Shown one piece after another: positions 9,062 to 17,443 of a stretch of 64,000 nucleotides of DNA; the first letter of the stretch is position 1, and every line of letters starts with the position of its first letter. The notes under the pieces are model-generated. The model was not told the DNA's origin and ran no database searches. It worked only from the letters and a program-made list of their open reading frames with translations. Origin of the DNA: an uncultured Gemmatimonadota bacterium (GTDB lineage Bacteria; Gemmatimonadota; Gemmatimonadetes; Gemmatimonadales; Gemmatimonadaceae). A program made the translations under genes and the position numbers. The stretch covers positions 95,760 to 159,759 of the forward strand of contig CAIVZZ010000031.1 of the NCBI GenBank assembly GCA_903910555.1, written 5' to 3'.

Positions 9062-11143
9062 AACTGGCAAGTCTTTCAGAAGCGCCACACGCAGGCGCGC
9101 CACTTCGAGATCGCGCGCAGCGAGCACACGGTTCAGCCGCGCCTGCTCGTACTGTGTGCGCGACTGCTGGAGCTCAACCTGAGTCGAGATTCCCTCGCGA
9201 AAGCGCACTTCGGCGATCGAATACGCGCGCGCAGCCTGTGTGTCGGTGCCGACGCTCGCCGAGTAACTCGCGTCTGCCTCCTCGAGCTGCGCGAGCGCAG
9301 TGCGCGCATCGAGTGCCGCGAGCTCTTTCACCTGATCGAGCGACTGTCTCGCTTCGGCAAGATTCGCCTCGGCAACCATCCGGTCGCCGGTGAGCTTTCC
9401 GCCGAGGAATAGCGGCACGGTCAATCCGAATGACACCGTCCAGTTCGGGTAGTAGGTGCCGAAGGTGTTCTGCACGAACGTCGCATCGTTCGGATACCCG
9501 TAGCGCTGGTAGGTCGAGCTCACCTGCGCCGACGGCAGCCGCTCCCACTTCGCAGCACGCAGCGCGTACTCCTGCGCCGTGATGTTCGCCTCGGCCTGAC
9601 GCACGCTCGAGCGATGATTCACGCTCGTGTCGGGCACGAGTCCGTGATCGCCGCCGGGCATCGTGATCGGCTGGCTCAGCTGAAGCGGCTTCGGGATCGA
9701 ATCCGCGACGCCCTCATCACGAATAGACGTGGTGAGATTCAGCCGTTGTGTCAGCGAAATCCCGAGCAGCTGGCGCAGATGCAGAAATGCGATCTCGCGG
9801 TTGCTGCGCGCCTGAATCACAACGGGGCGCTGATTGTCGCGAGCCACACGAGCGCGGAGCAGATCGAACTCGGCCGCGGATCCAACCGCTCGCGAAACTG
9901 TCGTCTGCTGAAGCGTCCGCTCGGCCTGCGCGAGCGTGCTGTCTTCGATCTCGACGAGTTTGTCGCTCGCGACGGCGGTGAAGTACGCCTGCGCAACGTC
10001 GAGCGCGACCTGCGCGCGCGCGGCATCTAGGCCGATATCCGCGGAGGTGCGCGCTGCTGCGGCACCTGCAACCGCCGAGCTCACTCGTCCTGCGGTGAAC
10101 AAGTTCTGCGACACCGTGACGCCGAGAATCATGGTATTCGGCGCGGCGAAGATTTTCTCGAGAGACTGGATGCTGCTCGACGAACTGCTGCCCGAGCTTC
10201 CGGTCGTTCCAGTCCCCGTTGAACTCTTTGTTGTGTCAGCCGGCGCAGATCCGGCGATCGCCGCAAACTGACTCTCGAGGGTGCGCTGATAAGAAAGCGA
10301 TCCATTGACCTGCGGCAGGTACTGCGCGCGCGCCTGATATTGTCCGCCGCTCGCTCGCAGCACGCCGGCTTCGGCTGTCTTCACCGTGTGACTGACGCGG
10401 CCGCCGAGTTTGAGCGCATCTTCGAGCGAGATCGCAACCACCTGCGTCGCGCCGGGTTCAGCGGTGCGCTGCTGTGCGTGGAGCGGTGCGACCGCACCGC
10501 CGACGAGCAACACAAGTCCGGCGAGCAGCGCGCGACGGCGTCCGTTCGAGCGTGATTTGTGTACGGTGCCGTCGAAGCCGAGCGACGTGAGACAGAGGCG
10601 CGCGTAAATGCCCGGCGCGGCAGAAGTCGGCTGCGGAAACGCCTGCGGCATCATGTCGCGTGCGATTGCGTCGTGAAACACGCTGCTGATCAGCATGGAT
10701 GTGGCGGCGGGGATGTCAGCGTCGCTGCTCGTCAGGCCGGCGTCGTGGACCCGTTGCAGATAATCGCGCAGCGCCGTGTATGTCATGTTCGCGCCCTGCG
10801 TGATGCACTTCGGCATCGCAGGATTCTCCTCGAACTCGCTCATCGCTTTGCGGATGATCGAACGCATGTTGCTGATCGCGCGCCGCTTGTGCGTGCAAAA
10901 CTCCGTGAGCTCGGCAACCGGGTCCACCGGCACAGCGGGCAATTCCGCGCGGATTGGTTCCGCGCTGTGAATGCGCAGTGCCTCCAGCAGGAGCGCTGTC
11001 TTGCTTCCGAAGAGCCGGAAGAGCGTCACTTCATTGACGCCGGCTTCCTGAGCGATGCGGCGGGTGGTCGTGCCGCGAAAGCCGTGCTCTCCGTAGAGTC
11101 GTGCGGCGGCGCCGAGGATGTGGTCTTTGGTCGGTGCAGTCAT
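9053..11143 (-). CDS. TetR-type repressor fused in frame to a TolC-family outer-membrane efflux protein
   Basis: A single 696-codon frame. Residues 1-55 are a TetR_N helix-turn-helix (HILGAAARLYGEHGFRG, TTTRRIAQEAGVNEVTLFRLFGSK). Residues ~60-195 look like a TetR ligand domain. A basic plus hydrophobic stretch, RRRALLAGLVLLVGGAVA then PLHAQQ (about 201-222), has the form of a complete signal peptide with a cleavage-like LHA/Q. The rest is a TolC/OEP domain with long helical and beta-strand repeats. No stop, no internal ATG and no ribosome binding site separates the halves; only CTG, GTG and TTG codons lie inside the signal-like part. ATG at 11143 was chosen as the canonical TetR start; 48 in-frame upstream codons would cross the operator palindromes. 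It heads the RND efflux operon and is divergent from an ECF sigma gene. It probably represses its own operon, and signal peptidase could split the product into a tethered repressor and a channel (inference). Confidence 0.85.
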   Translation of the reverse strand: MTAPTKDHILGAAARLYGEHGFRGTTTRRIAQEAGVNEVTLFRLFGSKTALLLEALRIHSAEPIRAELPAVPVDPVAELTEFCTHKRRAISNMRSIIRKAMSEFEENPAMPKCITQGANMTYTALRDYLQRVHDAGLTSSDADIPAATSMLISSVFHDAIARDMMPQAFPQPTSAAPGIYARLCLTSLGFDGTVHKSRSNGRRRALLAGLVLLVGGAVAPLHAQQRTAEPGATQVVAISLEDALKLGGRVSHTVKTAEAGVLRASGGQYQARAQYLPQVNGSLSYQRTLESQFAAIAGSAPADTTKSSTGTGTTGSSGSSSSSSIQSLEKIFAAPNTMILGVTVSQNLFTAGRVSSAVAGAAAARTSADIGLDAARAQVALDVAQAYFTAVASDKLVEIEDSTLAQAERTLQQTTVSRAVGSAAEFDLLRARVARDNQRPVVIQARSNREIAFLHLRQLLGISLTQRLNLTTSIRDEGVADSIPKPLQLSQPITMPGGDHGLVPDTSVNHRSSVRQAEANITAQEYALRAAKWERLPSAQVSSTYQRYGYPNDATFVQNTFGTYYPNWTVSFGLTVPLFLGGKLTGDRMVAEANLAEARQSLDQVKELAALDARTALAQLEEADASYSASVGTDTQAARAYSIAEVRFREGISTQVELQQSRTQYEQARLNRVLAARDLEVARLRVALLKDLPVNR

Positions 11144-11191
11144 TGGGTGGTCCGGGGATCTCAAAACGGTGATTGGCCGCAGATGCAGTGT

Positions 11192-11213
11192 GATGCAAGT
11201 GGCCACTTGCATC
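11192..11213. promoter_or_regulatory. Perfect 22-bp palindrome, probable TetR operator 1
   Basis: The core TGCAAGTGGCCACTTGCA (11194-11211) is extended by GA/TC on each side, giving 22 bases that read identically on both strands. It lies 49 bases upstream of the TetR-TolC start and about 100 bases before the divergent sigma gene. TetR-family repressors typically bind such sites next to their own gene. Confidence 0.65.
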
Positions 11214-11216
11214 GAA

Positions 11217-11234
11217 AGCAAGCGGGTACTTGCA
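11217..11234. promoter_or_regulatory. Second operator-like palindrome, probable TetR operator 2
   Basis: AGCAAGCGGGTACTTGCA repeats the operator 1 half-sites (TGCAAGT and ACTTGCA) with two mismatches in the left half. Its centre lies 23 bp from the centre of operator 1, about two helical turns, which would place two dimers on nearly the same face. The right half-site is perfect. Confidence 0.55.
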
Positions 11235-11309
11235 CCAAACGCAACGGGCGCTCGGGAAGTTTCAGCGGGGGTTAAACAGCGGGCCACCGGCCGGCGTCCT
11301 ACCTTCGAG

Positions 11310-11846
11310 ATGATGAGCGCAGCTGCCGAGATCCCCGAACCTGACGACGTGCTGCTGGCCCAGCGCGGCGATTCCGCCGCGTTCGAACGGCTATATCGGC
11401 TGCAAGCGGGTCAGGTATATGCGCTTGCGTTGCGTCTGACAGGAGCCAGGGAGCCCGCGCTCGAACTCACGCAAGACGCGTTCGTTCGCGCATGGGAGCG
11501 GCTCGAGTCGTTCAGACGCGAGAGCGCGTTCGGTACATGGTTACACAGACTCACGCTGAACGTGTTTTTGAATCAGACGCGCGCAGATACGCGACGGCGG
11601 AACCGCGTCGATGTGCTCGACGATGAAACCGACGCGCCGGTTGTCGGAACGGACCCCGCCGAGCGCATGGATCTCGAGGCCGCGATCTCCAAACTGCCTC
11701 GAGGTGCCCGAGTCGCGTTCGTGCTGCACGAAATCGAAGGGTTCAGCCACGAAGAAATCGCAGCAACGCTGGGTCTCGCCGCGCCAACCGTGCGATCGCA
11801 TGTATTCCGCGCGAGACGTCTTTTGATGGAGATGCTCGACCGATGA
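11310..11846 (+). CDS. ECF-family RNA polymerase sigma factor
   Basis: About 178 residues. Region 2 includes LYRLQAGQVYALALRLTG and TQDAFVRAWERLESFR; region 4 includes LPRGARVAFVLHEIEGFSHEEIAATLG followed by TVRSHVFRARRLL. It directs RNA polymerase to a dedicated promoter set. The frame is open back to 11118, but ATG at 11310 (or 11313) is the first start giving a normal N-terminus; upstream codons would read through the operator palindromes. TACCTT (11300-11305) lies just ahead of the start. Its stop overlaps the next start (ATGA), so it is coupled to a membrane protein in the anti-sigma position. The operators in the shared divergent region suggest the TetR domain may also control it. Confidence 0.9.
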   Translation: MMSAAAEIPEPDDVLLAQRGDSAAFERLYRLQAGQVYALALRLTGAREPALELTQDAFVRAWERLESFRRESAFGTWLHRLTLNVFLNQTRADTRRRNRVDVLDDETDAPVVGTDPAERMDLEAAISKLPRGARVAFVLHEIEGFSHEEIAATLGLAAPTVRSHVFRARRLLMEMLDR

Positions 11847-12544
11847 GTGATCAAGCTGATCGAGACGAGGCCGACCGACTGAAGGCGCTGCTCGGTTCGG
11901 CGGCACGGCTGCCGCGGAATATCGAACCGCCGGTTGACCAATGGCCCGGTATCCGCGCGCGAATTGACGACGCACGAGTTGTGCCGATTCATGCGAACGC
12001 CGCGCCGCAGGTAAGAACACCGGCGGTCGTGCGCAGCCGGACGCAACGCTATCTCGTCGCTGCGGCAGCGGTGATCGTGATTGGAGGCAGCGTGTATCTC
12101 GCACGCAGCAGCTTCTACATGAGTGCGGCACCGTCGACCGCGGCAACGACTGCGACTCGACAAACACCGGTGCTCGCATCCCCGGCATCGCCCGCTGTGG
12201 CAGATGCAGCGCCGTCCGCCGGTCGGCTCGGCGTTCGCAGTCGAACCGTATCATCACGCGCGACTCGCGATCCTGCGCACGTCATGAGCGCATTTGATGC
12301 CTACGAGGATGCGGCGCGCGACCTCTCATCGTCGCTCAAGGCACGCCGCAGTCAGCTCGATCCGAAAACACTCGCCGTGCTCGATACCTGCATGAGACAA
12401 ATCGATCAGGCGATCAATGAAGCCCGCGCCGCACTCGGCCACAATCCGGGCAACGAGATCGTCACTGATTTTTTGCGGTCGAGTTACCAGCAGAAACTGG
12501 ATCTTTTGAAGCGCACGGTCGAAGGACCGCGGCGCACTCTCTAG
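11843..12544 (+). CDS. Single-span membrane protein in anti-sigma position
   Basis: 233 residues. It has a cytosolic N-terminus of ~69 residues, one membrane span (about 70-87, YLVAAAAVIVIGGSVYLA), an Ala/Thr/Ser/Pro-rich linker, and an extracytoplasmic helical domain (about 150-230, AFDAYEDAARDLSSSLKARR and on). The start overlaps the sigma stop by four bases (ATGA). This arrangement is that of an ECF anti-sigma factor, but the zinc-binding HxxxCxxC anti-sigma motif is absent and I do not recognise a family. The product likely restrains the upstream sigma factor until an envelope signal arrives (inference from context). Confidence 0.7.
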   Translation: MSDQADRDEADRLKALLGSAARLPRNIEPPVDQWPGIRARIDDARVVPIHANAAPQVRTPAVVRSRTQRYLVAAAAVIVIGGSVYLARSSFYMSAAPSTAATTATRQTPVLASPASPAVADAAPSAGRLGVRSRTVSSRATRDPAHVMSAFDAYEDAARDLSSSLKARRSQLDPKTLAVLDTCMRQIDQAINEARAALGHNPGNEIVTDFLRSSYQQKLDLLKRTVEGPRRTL

Positions 12545-12553
12545 GAGTTAGCC

Positions 12554-14101
12554 ATGCATCGCTTTGTCAGAATCGCATTGTGCGCGCTCGTGCCGACGGC
12601 TGGTACAGCGCAATCGCCCAAGATCGAACCGATCAAGACTAGCGGCGCAAACGCGGTCTCCATTTCCAATTCGCTCGGCTATGTGCGCGTCGAGGGTTGG
12701 GATCTGGATTCCGTGGCGGTGACCTCTGCATCGGGGGATAGTCTGACAATCCGACGCGACGCGACTGGCGAGATTCGCATTAATCCGCCAATGACGAGCC
12801 TCGGCGTGAATATCGGACGTTCGGACATCATCGTGCGAGTCCCACGAACCATTCGGGTCAACGTCAACGGTCTTCAGACAAAGATCGATATCAGCGGCGT
12901 AACAGGTCGCGTCGACGTCGATGACGGATTCGAAGGTGACATCAAGATCGCCGGCAATCTCACCGAGCTGAACGTCGATGCATCGCAGAGCGAAATCGAG
13001 CTCGACGTGACTACACCCTACCTGCGCGCGAAAACCGCATCAGGTCGAATTCGCTGGACCGGATCGAGCGACGACGCGTCGCTTACAACCGTGACCGGTC
13101 GCATCACCATCGAGGCTGCGAAAATCGGCCGTGGCCGTTTCGAGTCGACGAGCGGCGATCTGCATTTTCATGGCGGAGTGACCCCGCACGCCTCGGTTGT
13201 GTTCGAAACGCACAGCGGTGACATCACAGCCGATTTCACTCCAGGCACGAACGTTCAAGTGGTCGCCGTCGGCGCGGTAATCGATCTTTTCGACCATCGG
13301 CTATTCGCAGACACTGCAGAATTCCGCAGCACCAAAGCGCAGACCGGCGAGAAACCAACGGCCGTCGTGACCTTTCGGACTTTCAAAGGAAAGGTCACAG
13401 CACGCGTGGACGGAACGAATACTGCCGGCGTTGGCGATCCGTTCTCGGATTCCAACTTCGTGCTTCTCCCGCCCGGAACCTTCACGATGGGCAACTACGA
13501 ATACCGCGCGGAACACGAGGTGACGCTGACGCATTCGTTCTGGATGCAGAAAACAGAAGTCACACAAGCACAGTGGATTGCCGTCATGCACAAAAACCCG
13601 AGCAAGTTCGCTGTGTGCGGACCGAACTGTCCGGTCGAAAATGTCAGCTATGCCGACGTGCAGCTCTTCATTGCAGCGCTAAACAAGCAGTCGCCGGACA
13701 AACACTACCGCTTACCTACGGAGGCGGAGTGGGAATATGCCGCGAGAGCCGGGACCACCGGATGGTATGGCACGCCAGGCGACGAACGCCTCGGCGGATG
13801 GACGAAGAACAACAGCCTGGGTACAACCCATCGAGTTGGCGAACTACAGCCGAACAGCTGGGGGCTGTACGATATGCAAGGCAATGTGTGGGAGTGGGTG
13901 AGCGACTGGTACTACTCCCCTTATCCGCCTGGTCCGGCAACCGACCCCACGGGGCCGGCGACCGGCACGAGTCGCGTCGTCCGCGGCGGTGCGTGGGACA
14001 ACGACGCCGTCGACACCCGAACGTTTACTCGAGCCTACAAGCTCCCGACCGGCGCCGACTACAATAAGGGTTTTGGCTTTCGCCTCGCGAGAACACCGTA
14101 A
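12554..14101 (+). CDS. DUF4097-like beta-helix domain fused to a SUMF1/FGE-like domain, exported
   Basis: 515 residues with a signal peptide (about 1-20, ending GTAQ). Residues ~25-285 are short repeating strands typical of DUF4097/putative adhesin domains (VRVEGWDLDSVAVTSASGD, ISGVTGRVDVDDGFEGDIKI). Residues ~301-515 are a formylglycine-generating-enzyme-like fold: LPPGTFTMGN, KTEVTQAQW, YRLPTEAEWEYAARAGT, GLYDMQGNVWEWVSDWY, RVVRGGAWDN, GFGFRLAR. The cysteines that catalyse oxidation in true FGE (near RGGSW...C...R) are absent, so it is probably a binding domain, not a sulfatase-maturing enzyme. AGGAGT precedes the start by 6 bases. It is third in the sigma/anti-sigma operon and may be its output or sensor. 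Confidence 0.82.
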   Translation: MHRFVRIALCALVPTAGTAQSPKIEPIKTSGANAVSISNSLGYVRVEGWDLDSVAVTSASGDSLTIRRDATGEIRINPPMTSLGVNIGRSDIIVRVPRTIRVNVNGLQTKIDISGVTGRVDVDDGFEGDIKIAGNLTELNVDASQSEIELDVTTPYLRAKTASGRIRWTGSSDDASLTTVTGRITIEAAKIGRGRFESTSGDLHFHGGVTPHASVVFETHSGDITADFTPGTNVQVVAVGAVIDLFDHRLFADTAEFRSTKAQTGEKPTAVVTFRTFKGKVTARVDGTNTAGVGDPFSDSNFVLLPPGTFTMGNYEYRAEHEVTLTHSFWMQKTEVTQAQWIAVMHKNPSKFAVCGPNCPVENVSYADVQLFIAALNKQSPDKHYRLPTEAEWEYAARAGTTGWYGTPGDERLGGWTKNNSLGTTHRVGELQPNSWGLYDMQGNVWEWVSDWYYSPYPPGPATDPTGPATGTSRVVRGGAWDNDAVDTRTFTRAYKLPTGADYNKGFGFRLARTP

Positions 14102-14120
14102 CAACCACGCCAAATCCGCG

Positions 14121-14126
14121 TACATT
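14121..14126 (+). promoter_or_regulatory. -10 box (TACATT), six bases before the ATG
   Basis: TACATT is followed by exactly six bases and then the ATG at 14133. No Shine-Dalgarno sequence precedes this gene, so a leaderless transcript is likely. No convincing -35 was found. Confidence 0.35.
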
Positions 14127-14132
14127 ATCAGC

Positions 14133-15242
14133 ATGAAACTCACACGCTTCGCGCTGATCACCAGCTGTTTTGTAGTCACCTCCGCCGCACGCGCGCAAAC
14201 GGCACCCGCTCGCGTCGACCACGCGGAGCACCATGAATTCGTGATCACCGACTTCCACACTGAAGCCGGCGGTGTGCTGCCCAAAGCGCGCATCGTCTAC
14301 GGCACCTACGGCCATCTCAACGCGGCGCGCGACAACGTCGTGCTCCTGCCGTCGCACTACATGGCCAATCATCACGGCTACGAATGGCTGATCGGCCCCG
14401 GCCTCGCGCTCGACACGGCAAAGCTATTTCTCGTCGCGACTGAGCTCTTTGGCAACGGCAGCTCGTCTTCGCCGAGCAACACGCCGGAGCCGTTTCACGG
14501 CCCGCGCTTCCCCGTGATGAATATCCGCGACAACGTCGAAGCAGTGCACCGGCTGCTGACGGAAGATTTGAAAGTCACGCATCTCCGCGCCGTGATCGGA
14601 TTCTCGATGGGCGCGCAGCAGGCGCTGCAATGGTCGGTGAGTTACCCGACCTTCATGGATCGCATTGTCGCGACCTCCGGCACGGCGAAGACGTATGGCC
14701 ACGGAATCGTCCGCCTCGAAGGACAGATCGCCGCGCTCACCGCCGATCCAACATTCAATGGCGGCGACTACACCGCGCCGCCAACGAAAGGTCTCGAAGC
14801 GTTCGGCATGGTCTGGGCCGGCTGGCTCTATTCGCAGGAATGGTGGCGCAAGGAACTCTGGCGCTCCGGTTCGCCGGCTGGCACCACGTTCGATCAGTTC
14901 ATGAACTCGTTCCGCCGCCGCTTCAGCGCCGACGCCAACGACTACATCCTTCAGGCGCGCACTTGGGAGCGCAACGACGTCGGCGCAACTGCAGGCTTTG
15001 GCGGCGACGTAGAAAAAGCGCTGCGCTCGATCAAAGTGCCGGTGCTCTACATGCCCTCGGCGACCGATCTCTATTTCCCCGTCGGCGACGCGCGCTACGA
15101 ATCGCAGTTCATCCCGAAAGTCGAATTCCTGCCGATCCCTTCACTCTGGGGACATCCCGCAGGCGCCGCAGCGAATCCCGAAGACAAGAAATTCCTCAAC
15201 GAGAACATCGCGCGCTTTCTCGCCGGAGGAGCAGGACGCTAA
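14133..15242 (+). CDS. Exported alpha/beta hydrolase of the homoserine O-acetyltransferase (MetX) fold
   Basis: 369 residues. ATG at 14133 gives a clean signal peptide (MKLTRFALITSCFVVTSAARAQ); the longer frame from 13989 would overlap the preceding gene by over 100 bases. The nucleophile elbow GFSMGAQQALQWS places the catalytic Ser at residue 158. PVLYMPSATDLYFP carries the likely Asp, and LWGHPAG near the end the His. The core matches MetX-like acyltransferases/esterases. Export makes a methionine-biosynthetic role unlikely; a secreted esterase or acyltransferase is more plausible. Its stop overlaps the convergent DUF1543 gene by four bases. Confidence 0.82.
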   Translation: MKLTRFALITSCFVVTSAARAQTAPARVDHAEHHEFVITDFHTEAGGVLPKARIVYGTYGHLNAARDNVVLLPSHYMANHHGYEWLIGPGLALDTAKLFLVATELFGNGSSSSPSNTPEPFHGPRFPVMNIRDNVEAVHRLLTEDLKVTHLRAVIGFSMGAQQALQWSVSYPTFMDRIVATSGTAKTYGHGIVRLEGQIAALTADPTFNGGDYTAPPTKGLEAFGMVWAGWLYSQEWWRKELWRSGSPAGTTFDQFMNSFRRRFSADANDYILQARTWERNDVGATAGFGGDVEKALRSIKVPVLYMPSATDLYFPVGDARYESQFIPKVEFLPIPSLWGHPAGAAANPEDKKFLNENIARFLAGGAGR

Positions 15243-15796
15243 ATAGGTTCGGCTTCGCGCCCGTGCCGCTGCGCATATGCGCGGGCAATGTCTTTGGGAA
15301 TGATGTGATAGCCGTTGTTCGGTAAGAACGGCTGCACTTCAGGCGTCGGTTCGAGGTGGATGTGGTGACCGTCCACCTCGCTGATCTCCAGGCAATCGTC
15401 CACATCGTATAGATCGTCCGTGTGAACTGACTGCGCGCCCCGCAGCAGCTCCCGCTTGGCGCGCTCCTTCACCTCGCGCTCGTCGCCGGCCACCACGAAC
15501 GCATTCGCGTGCAGCTCCGTGAACTCGCCCGGCCGGTACGCGCCCATGTTCACAAAGAAAAGCTTTTCGCGCTGCGCCGAAGGCGCCGGCCGCAGCACCA
15601 CGCGGTATCCATCGATGATCTGAAGTTCGACCCACGAATCGAGATGTACGCGCAGCGGATCGCCGAACCACTTATCCATCAGCCGATCATAGGTCGCTTC
15701 GATCGACTCTCCAGCGACAAACACCACATCGTGCAGCTCGGTGTTGCACTTGGGCGCCCGGCCGCCGAGATACACGGCAAGCAGTTTCGTGCTCAT
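15239..15796 (-). CDS. DUF1543 domain protein
   Basis: 185 residues, cytoplasmic, no signal or membrane segment. The N-terminus KLLAVYLGGRAPKCNTELHDVVFVAG and the later FFVNMGAYRPGEFTELHANAFVVA are the two repeated halves typical of DUF1543 proteins, whose function is unknown. The tail HHIHLEPT, FLPNNGYHIIP is also characteristic. It lies downstream (20 bases) of the DUF2339 gene on the same strand and probably shares its transcript. It ends tail-to-tail with the MetX-fold hydrolase. Confidence 0.8.
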   Translation of the reverse strand: MSTKLLAVYLGGRAPKCNTELHDVVFVAGESIEATYDRLMDKWFGDPLRVHLDSWVELQIIDGYRVVLRPAPSAQREKLFFVNMGAYRPGEFTELHANAFVVAGDEREVKERAKRELLRGAQSVHTDDLYDVDDCLEISEVDGHHIHLEPTPEVQPFLPNNGYHIIPKDIARAYAQRHGREAEPI

Positions 15797-15816
15797 GCGC
15801 GAAATCCCTTCACGAA

Positions 15817-17343
15817 TTATTCAGCATGTGGCGCGCCGCGATACCACCACGCGACTCCCAGCAGAAACGCGCCGGCCAGCAGATAACTCCCCACCCGCAA
15901 TCCAATCTGCTGTACATCCGACGCCGCGCTGATCGCGTAGAGCGCGGCAAAAACAGCGAGCGCGAGTCCAATCTGACGCACATGTCCGATGCCACGCTCG
16001 CGCCCCTGCTGGATTGCAACCACGCCGCACAGCGCGAAGTACGCGATCAGCACAAACGTGGAGAGATCCGCGCTGAACGCGTCGCGCAGCTCGAGATATC
16101 CCCAGAAAACCCCGAGCAATCCGCCCATCGTCATCAACGCAGCTCGGCGGCTCCCGCGCTCGCGCAGCGAGAATGCGCAGTACGTGAACCCCCACGCAAA
16201 CACGACTGACCCCGTGACGCCACCGGACAGCGGACCAAGCGGGTCGAGCGCCGCGAACAGGAACATCATCGGCATTGCCGCGACCGTCAGCAGCCAGACC
16301 GAAGATGATTCGCCCGCGGCAATGTCACTCGCCGCAACAAGGCACAGCGCAGAGCCGACGAGCGCGAGCAGCTGAATATCCGGCGACGCAAGAAATGCAT
16401 CGAGCCCGGTCAGCGGCTTGTTGCCGGTGTGGAGCGTCATTGCGACGGCCATCGTCGCCAAAGCGCTGAGCGCGACGCGTGGACGCGCAGGCCGGCGTTC
16501 CCAAATCAGCGCAACTATGCAAATCGCGCCGGCAAACAGAGCACCGAACTCGCGGTCGATCCACGGCACGCCGCTCTTATATCCCGCGACGCCAATTGTG
16601 AACGCTACCGTACCGGCAACAATGAGCCCGACCGCGGTCCACCATTTCCTGTCACCAACAGTTCGAATCGCGGCCGCGAGCGCGATCAGCCCGTACGCCG
16701 CAAGCATTCCATATCGCGGCACTCCGGTCGCCATGACAAACGGCGCGATGAGCGCACCGCCTAAGCCAACGCTGAACAGAAACTCTTCGTTTTCGAGCAG
16801 CGCGAGTGCGGCGAGCGCGGCAGCCGCTGCATCCGCGATCGCAATCGACATCAGCGGCGGAATCAATCCGAGTCTCGGCCCTGCGCCCCACGCGACAACA
16901 TTTGTTACAGCGAGCGCCAGCGCCACGAGCGCATTTCCGAAATCGCGCGAGCCGCGCGCACGCATCCACATTCCCGCCGCGGCGAACAGAACCGCGAGCA
17001 GTGCGCCGAGGCCAACGCGAACCCATGGGCCGAGCATTCCGTGCGCGATCGCCCACGATACCAGCGCGCCGGCGCCCATGACTATTGTCAGCGCCGCGAG
17101 CGCGAGCACGCCATAGCGACCGACCATATTCTCGAGACTGCCGTCGGTACGCGGCACGGCCGACGCGCGAGGTGCGGCAGCTGTTGTCGCAATCGGTGGG
17201 AGCGCGGGAGCCGGTGGCAGCGCAACCGTGCGCGGCGACTCCGTGCGCAGCTCCGCAACCGCGCGCCGCACCTCGACGAGTTCCTGCGTCAGGCGCGCAA
17301 GCGTTTGTTCAAGCGAGTCGAGACGTTCCGGATCCTGCGACAT
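15817..17343 (-). CDS. DUF2339 polytopic membrane protein
   Basis: 508 residues. It begins with a short coiled coil (DRLDSLEQTLARLTQELVEV region, ~5-35), then a Pro/Ala linker, then NMVGRYGVLALAALTIVMGA, which opens a series of about 14 membrane spans. This coiled coil plus VGxYGVL plus multi-span layout is that of predicted membrane protein family DUF2339. ATG at 17343 (MSQDPERL) is preferred over the TTG two codons upstream. Function is unknown in the family. It probably forms an operon with the DUF1543 gene and is divergent from the Ada-AlkA gene. Confidence 0.8.
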   Translation of the reverse strand: MSQDPERLDSLEQTLARLTQELVEVRRAVAELRTESPRTVALPPAPALPPIATTAAAPRASAVPRTDGSLENMVGRYGVLALAALTIVMGAGALVSWAIAHGMLGPWVRVGLGALLAVLFAAAGMWMRARGSRDFGNALVALALAVTNVVAWGAGPRLGLIPPLMSIAIADAAAAALAALALLENEEFLFSVGLGGALIAPFVMATGVPRYGMLAAYGLIALAAAIRTVGDRKWWTAVGLIVAGTVAFTIGVAGYKSGVPWIDREFGALFAGAICIVALIWERRPARPRVALSALATMAVAMTLHTGNKPLTGLDAFLASPDIQLLALVGSALCLVAASDIAAGESSSVWLLTVAAMPMMFLFAALDPLGPLSGGVTGSVVFAWGFTYCAFSLRERGSRRAALMTMGGLLGVFWGYLELRDAFSADLSTFVLIAYFALCGVVAIQQGRERGIGHVRQIGLALAVFAALYAISAASDVQQIGLRVGSYLLAGAFLLGVAWWYRGAPHAE

Positions 17344-17431
17344 ACGCAAAGATGCGACACCCCGCCCTACTAATGAAGGGCGGCGGCACTTACGGGGCCG
17401 AATCCGGCGAGCATCCCGCCAGTTGCCGCTC

Positions 17432-17437
17432 TAGCTT
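17432..17437 (+). promoter_or_regulatory. -10 box (TAGCTT), six bases before the ATG
   Basis: TAGCTT followed by six bases and the ATG at 17444, with no Shine-Dalgarno sequence. The spacing matches the boxes at 2533 and 14121. Confidence 0.3.
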
Positions 17438-17443
17438 TCCTGC

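Noticed and set aside
8109..9182. 357-codon plus-strand open frame opposite the adaptor gene
   Set aside because: Arg-rich shadow; crosses the gap between two well-supported genes.
11144..11287. 48-codon N-terminal extension of the TetR-TolC protein
   Set aside because: It would translate the operator palindromes, and the canonical TetR start at 11143 gives a normal N-terminus.
11118..11309. 64-codon N-terminal extension of the ECF sigma factor
   Set aside because: It would overlap the divergent TetR start and the operators; sigma region 2 begins normally after 11310.
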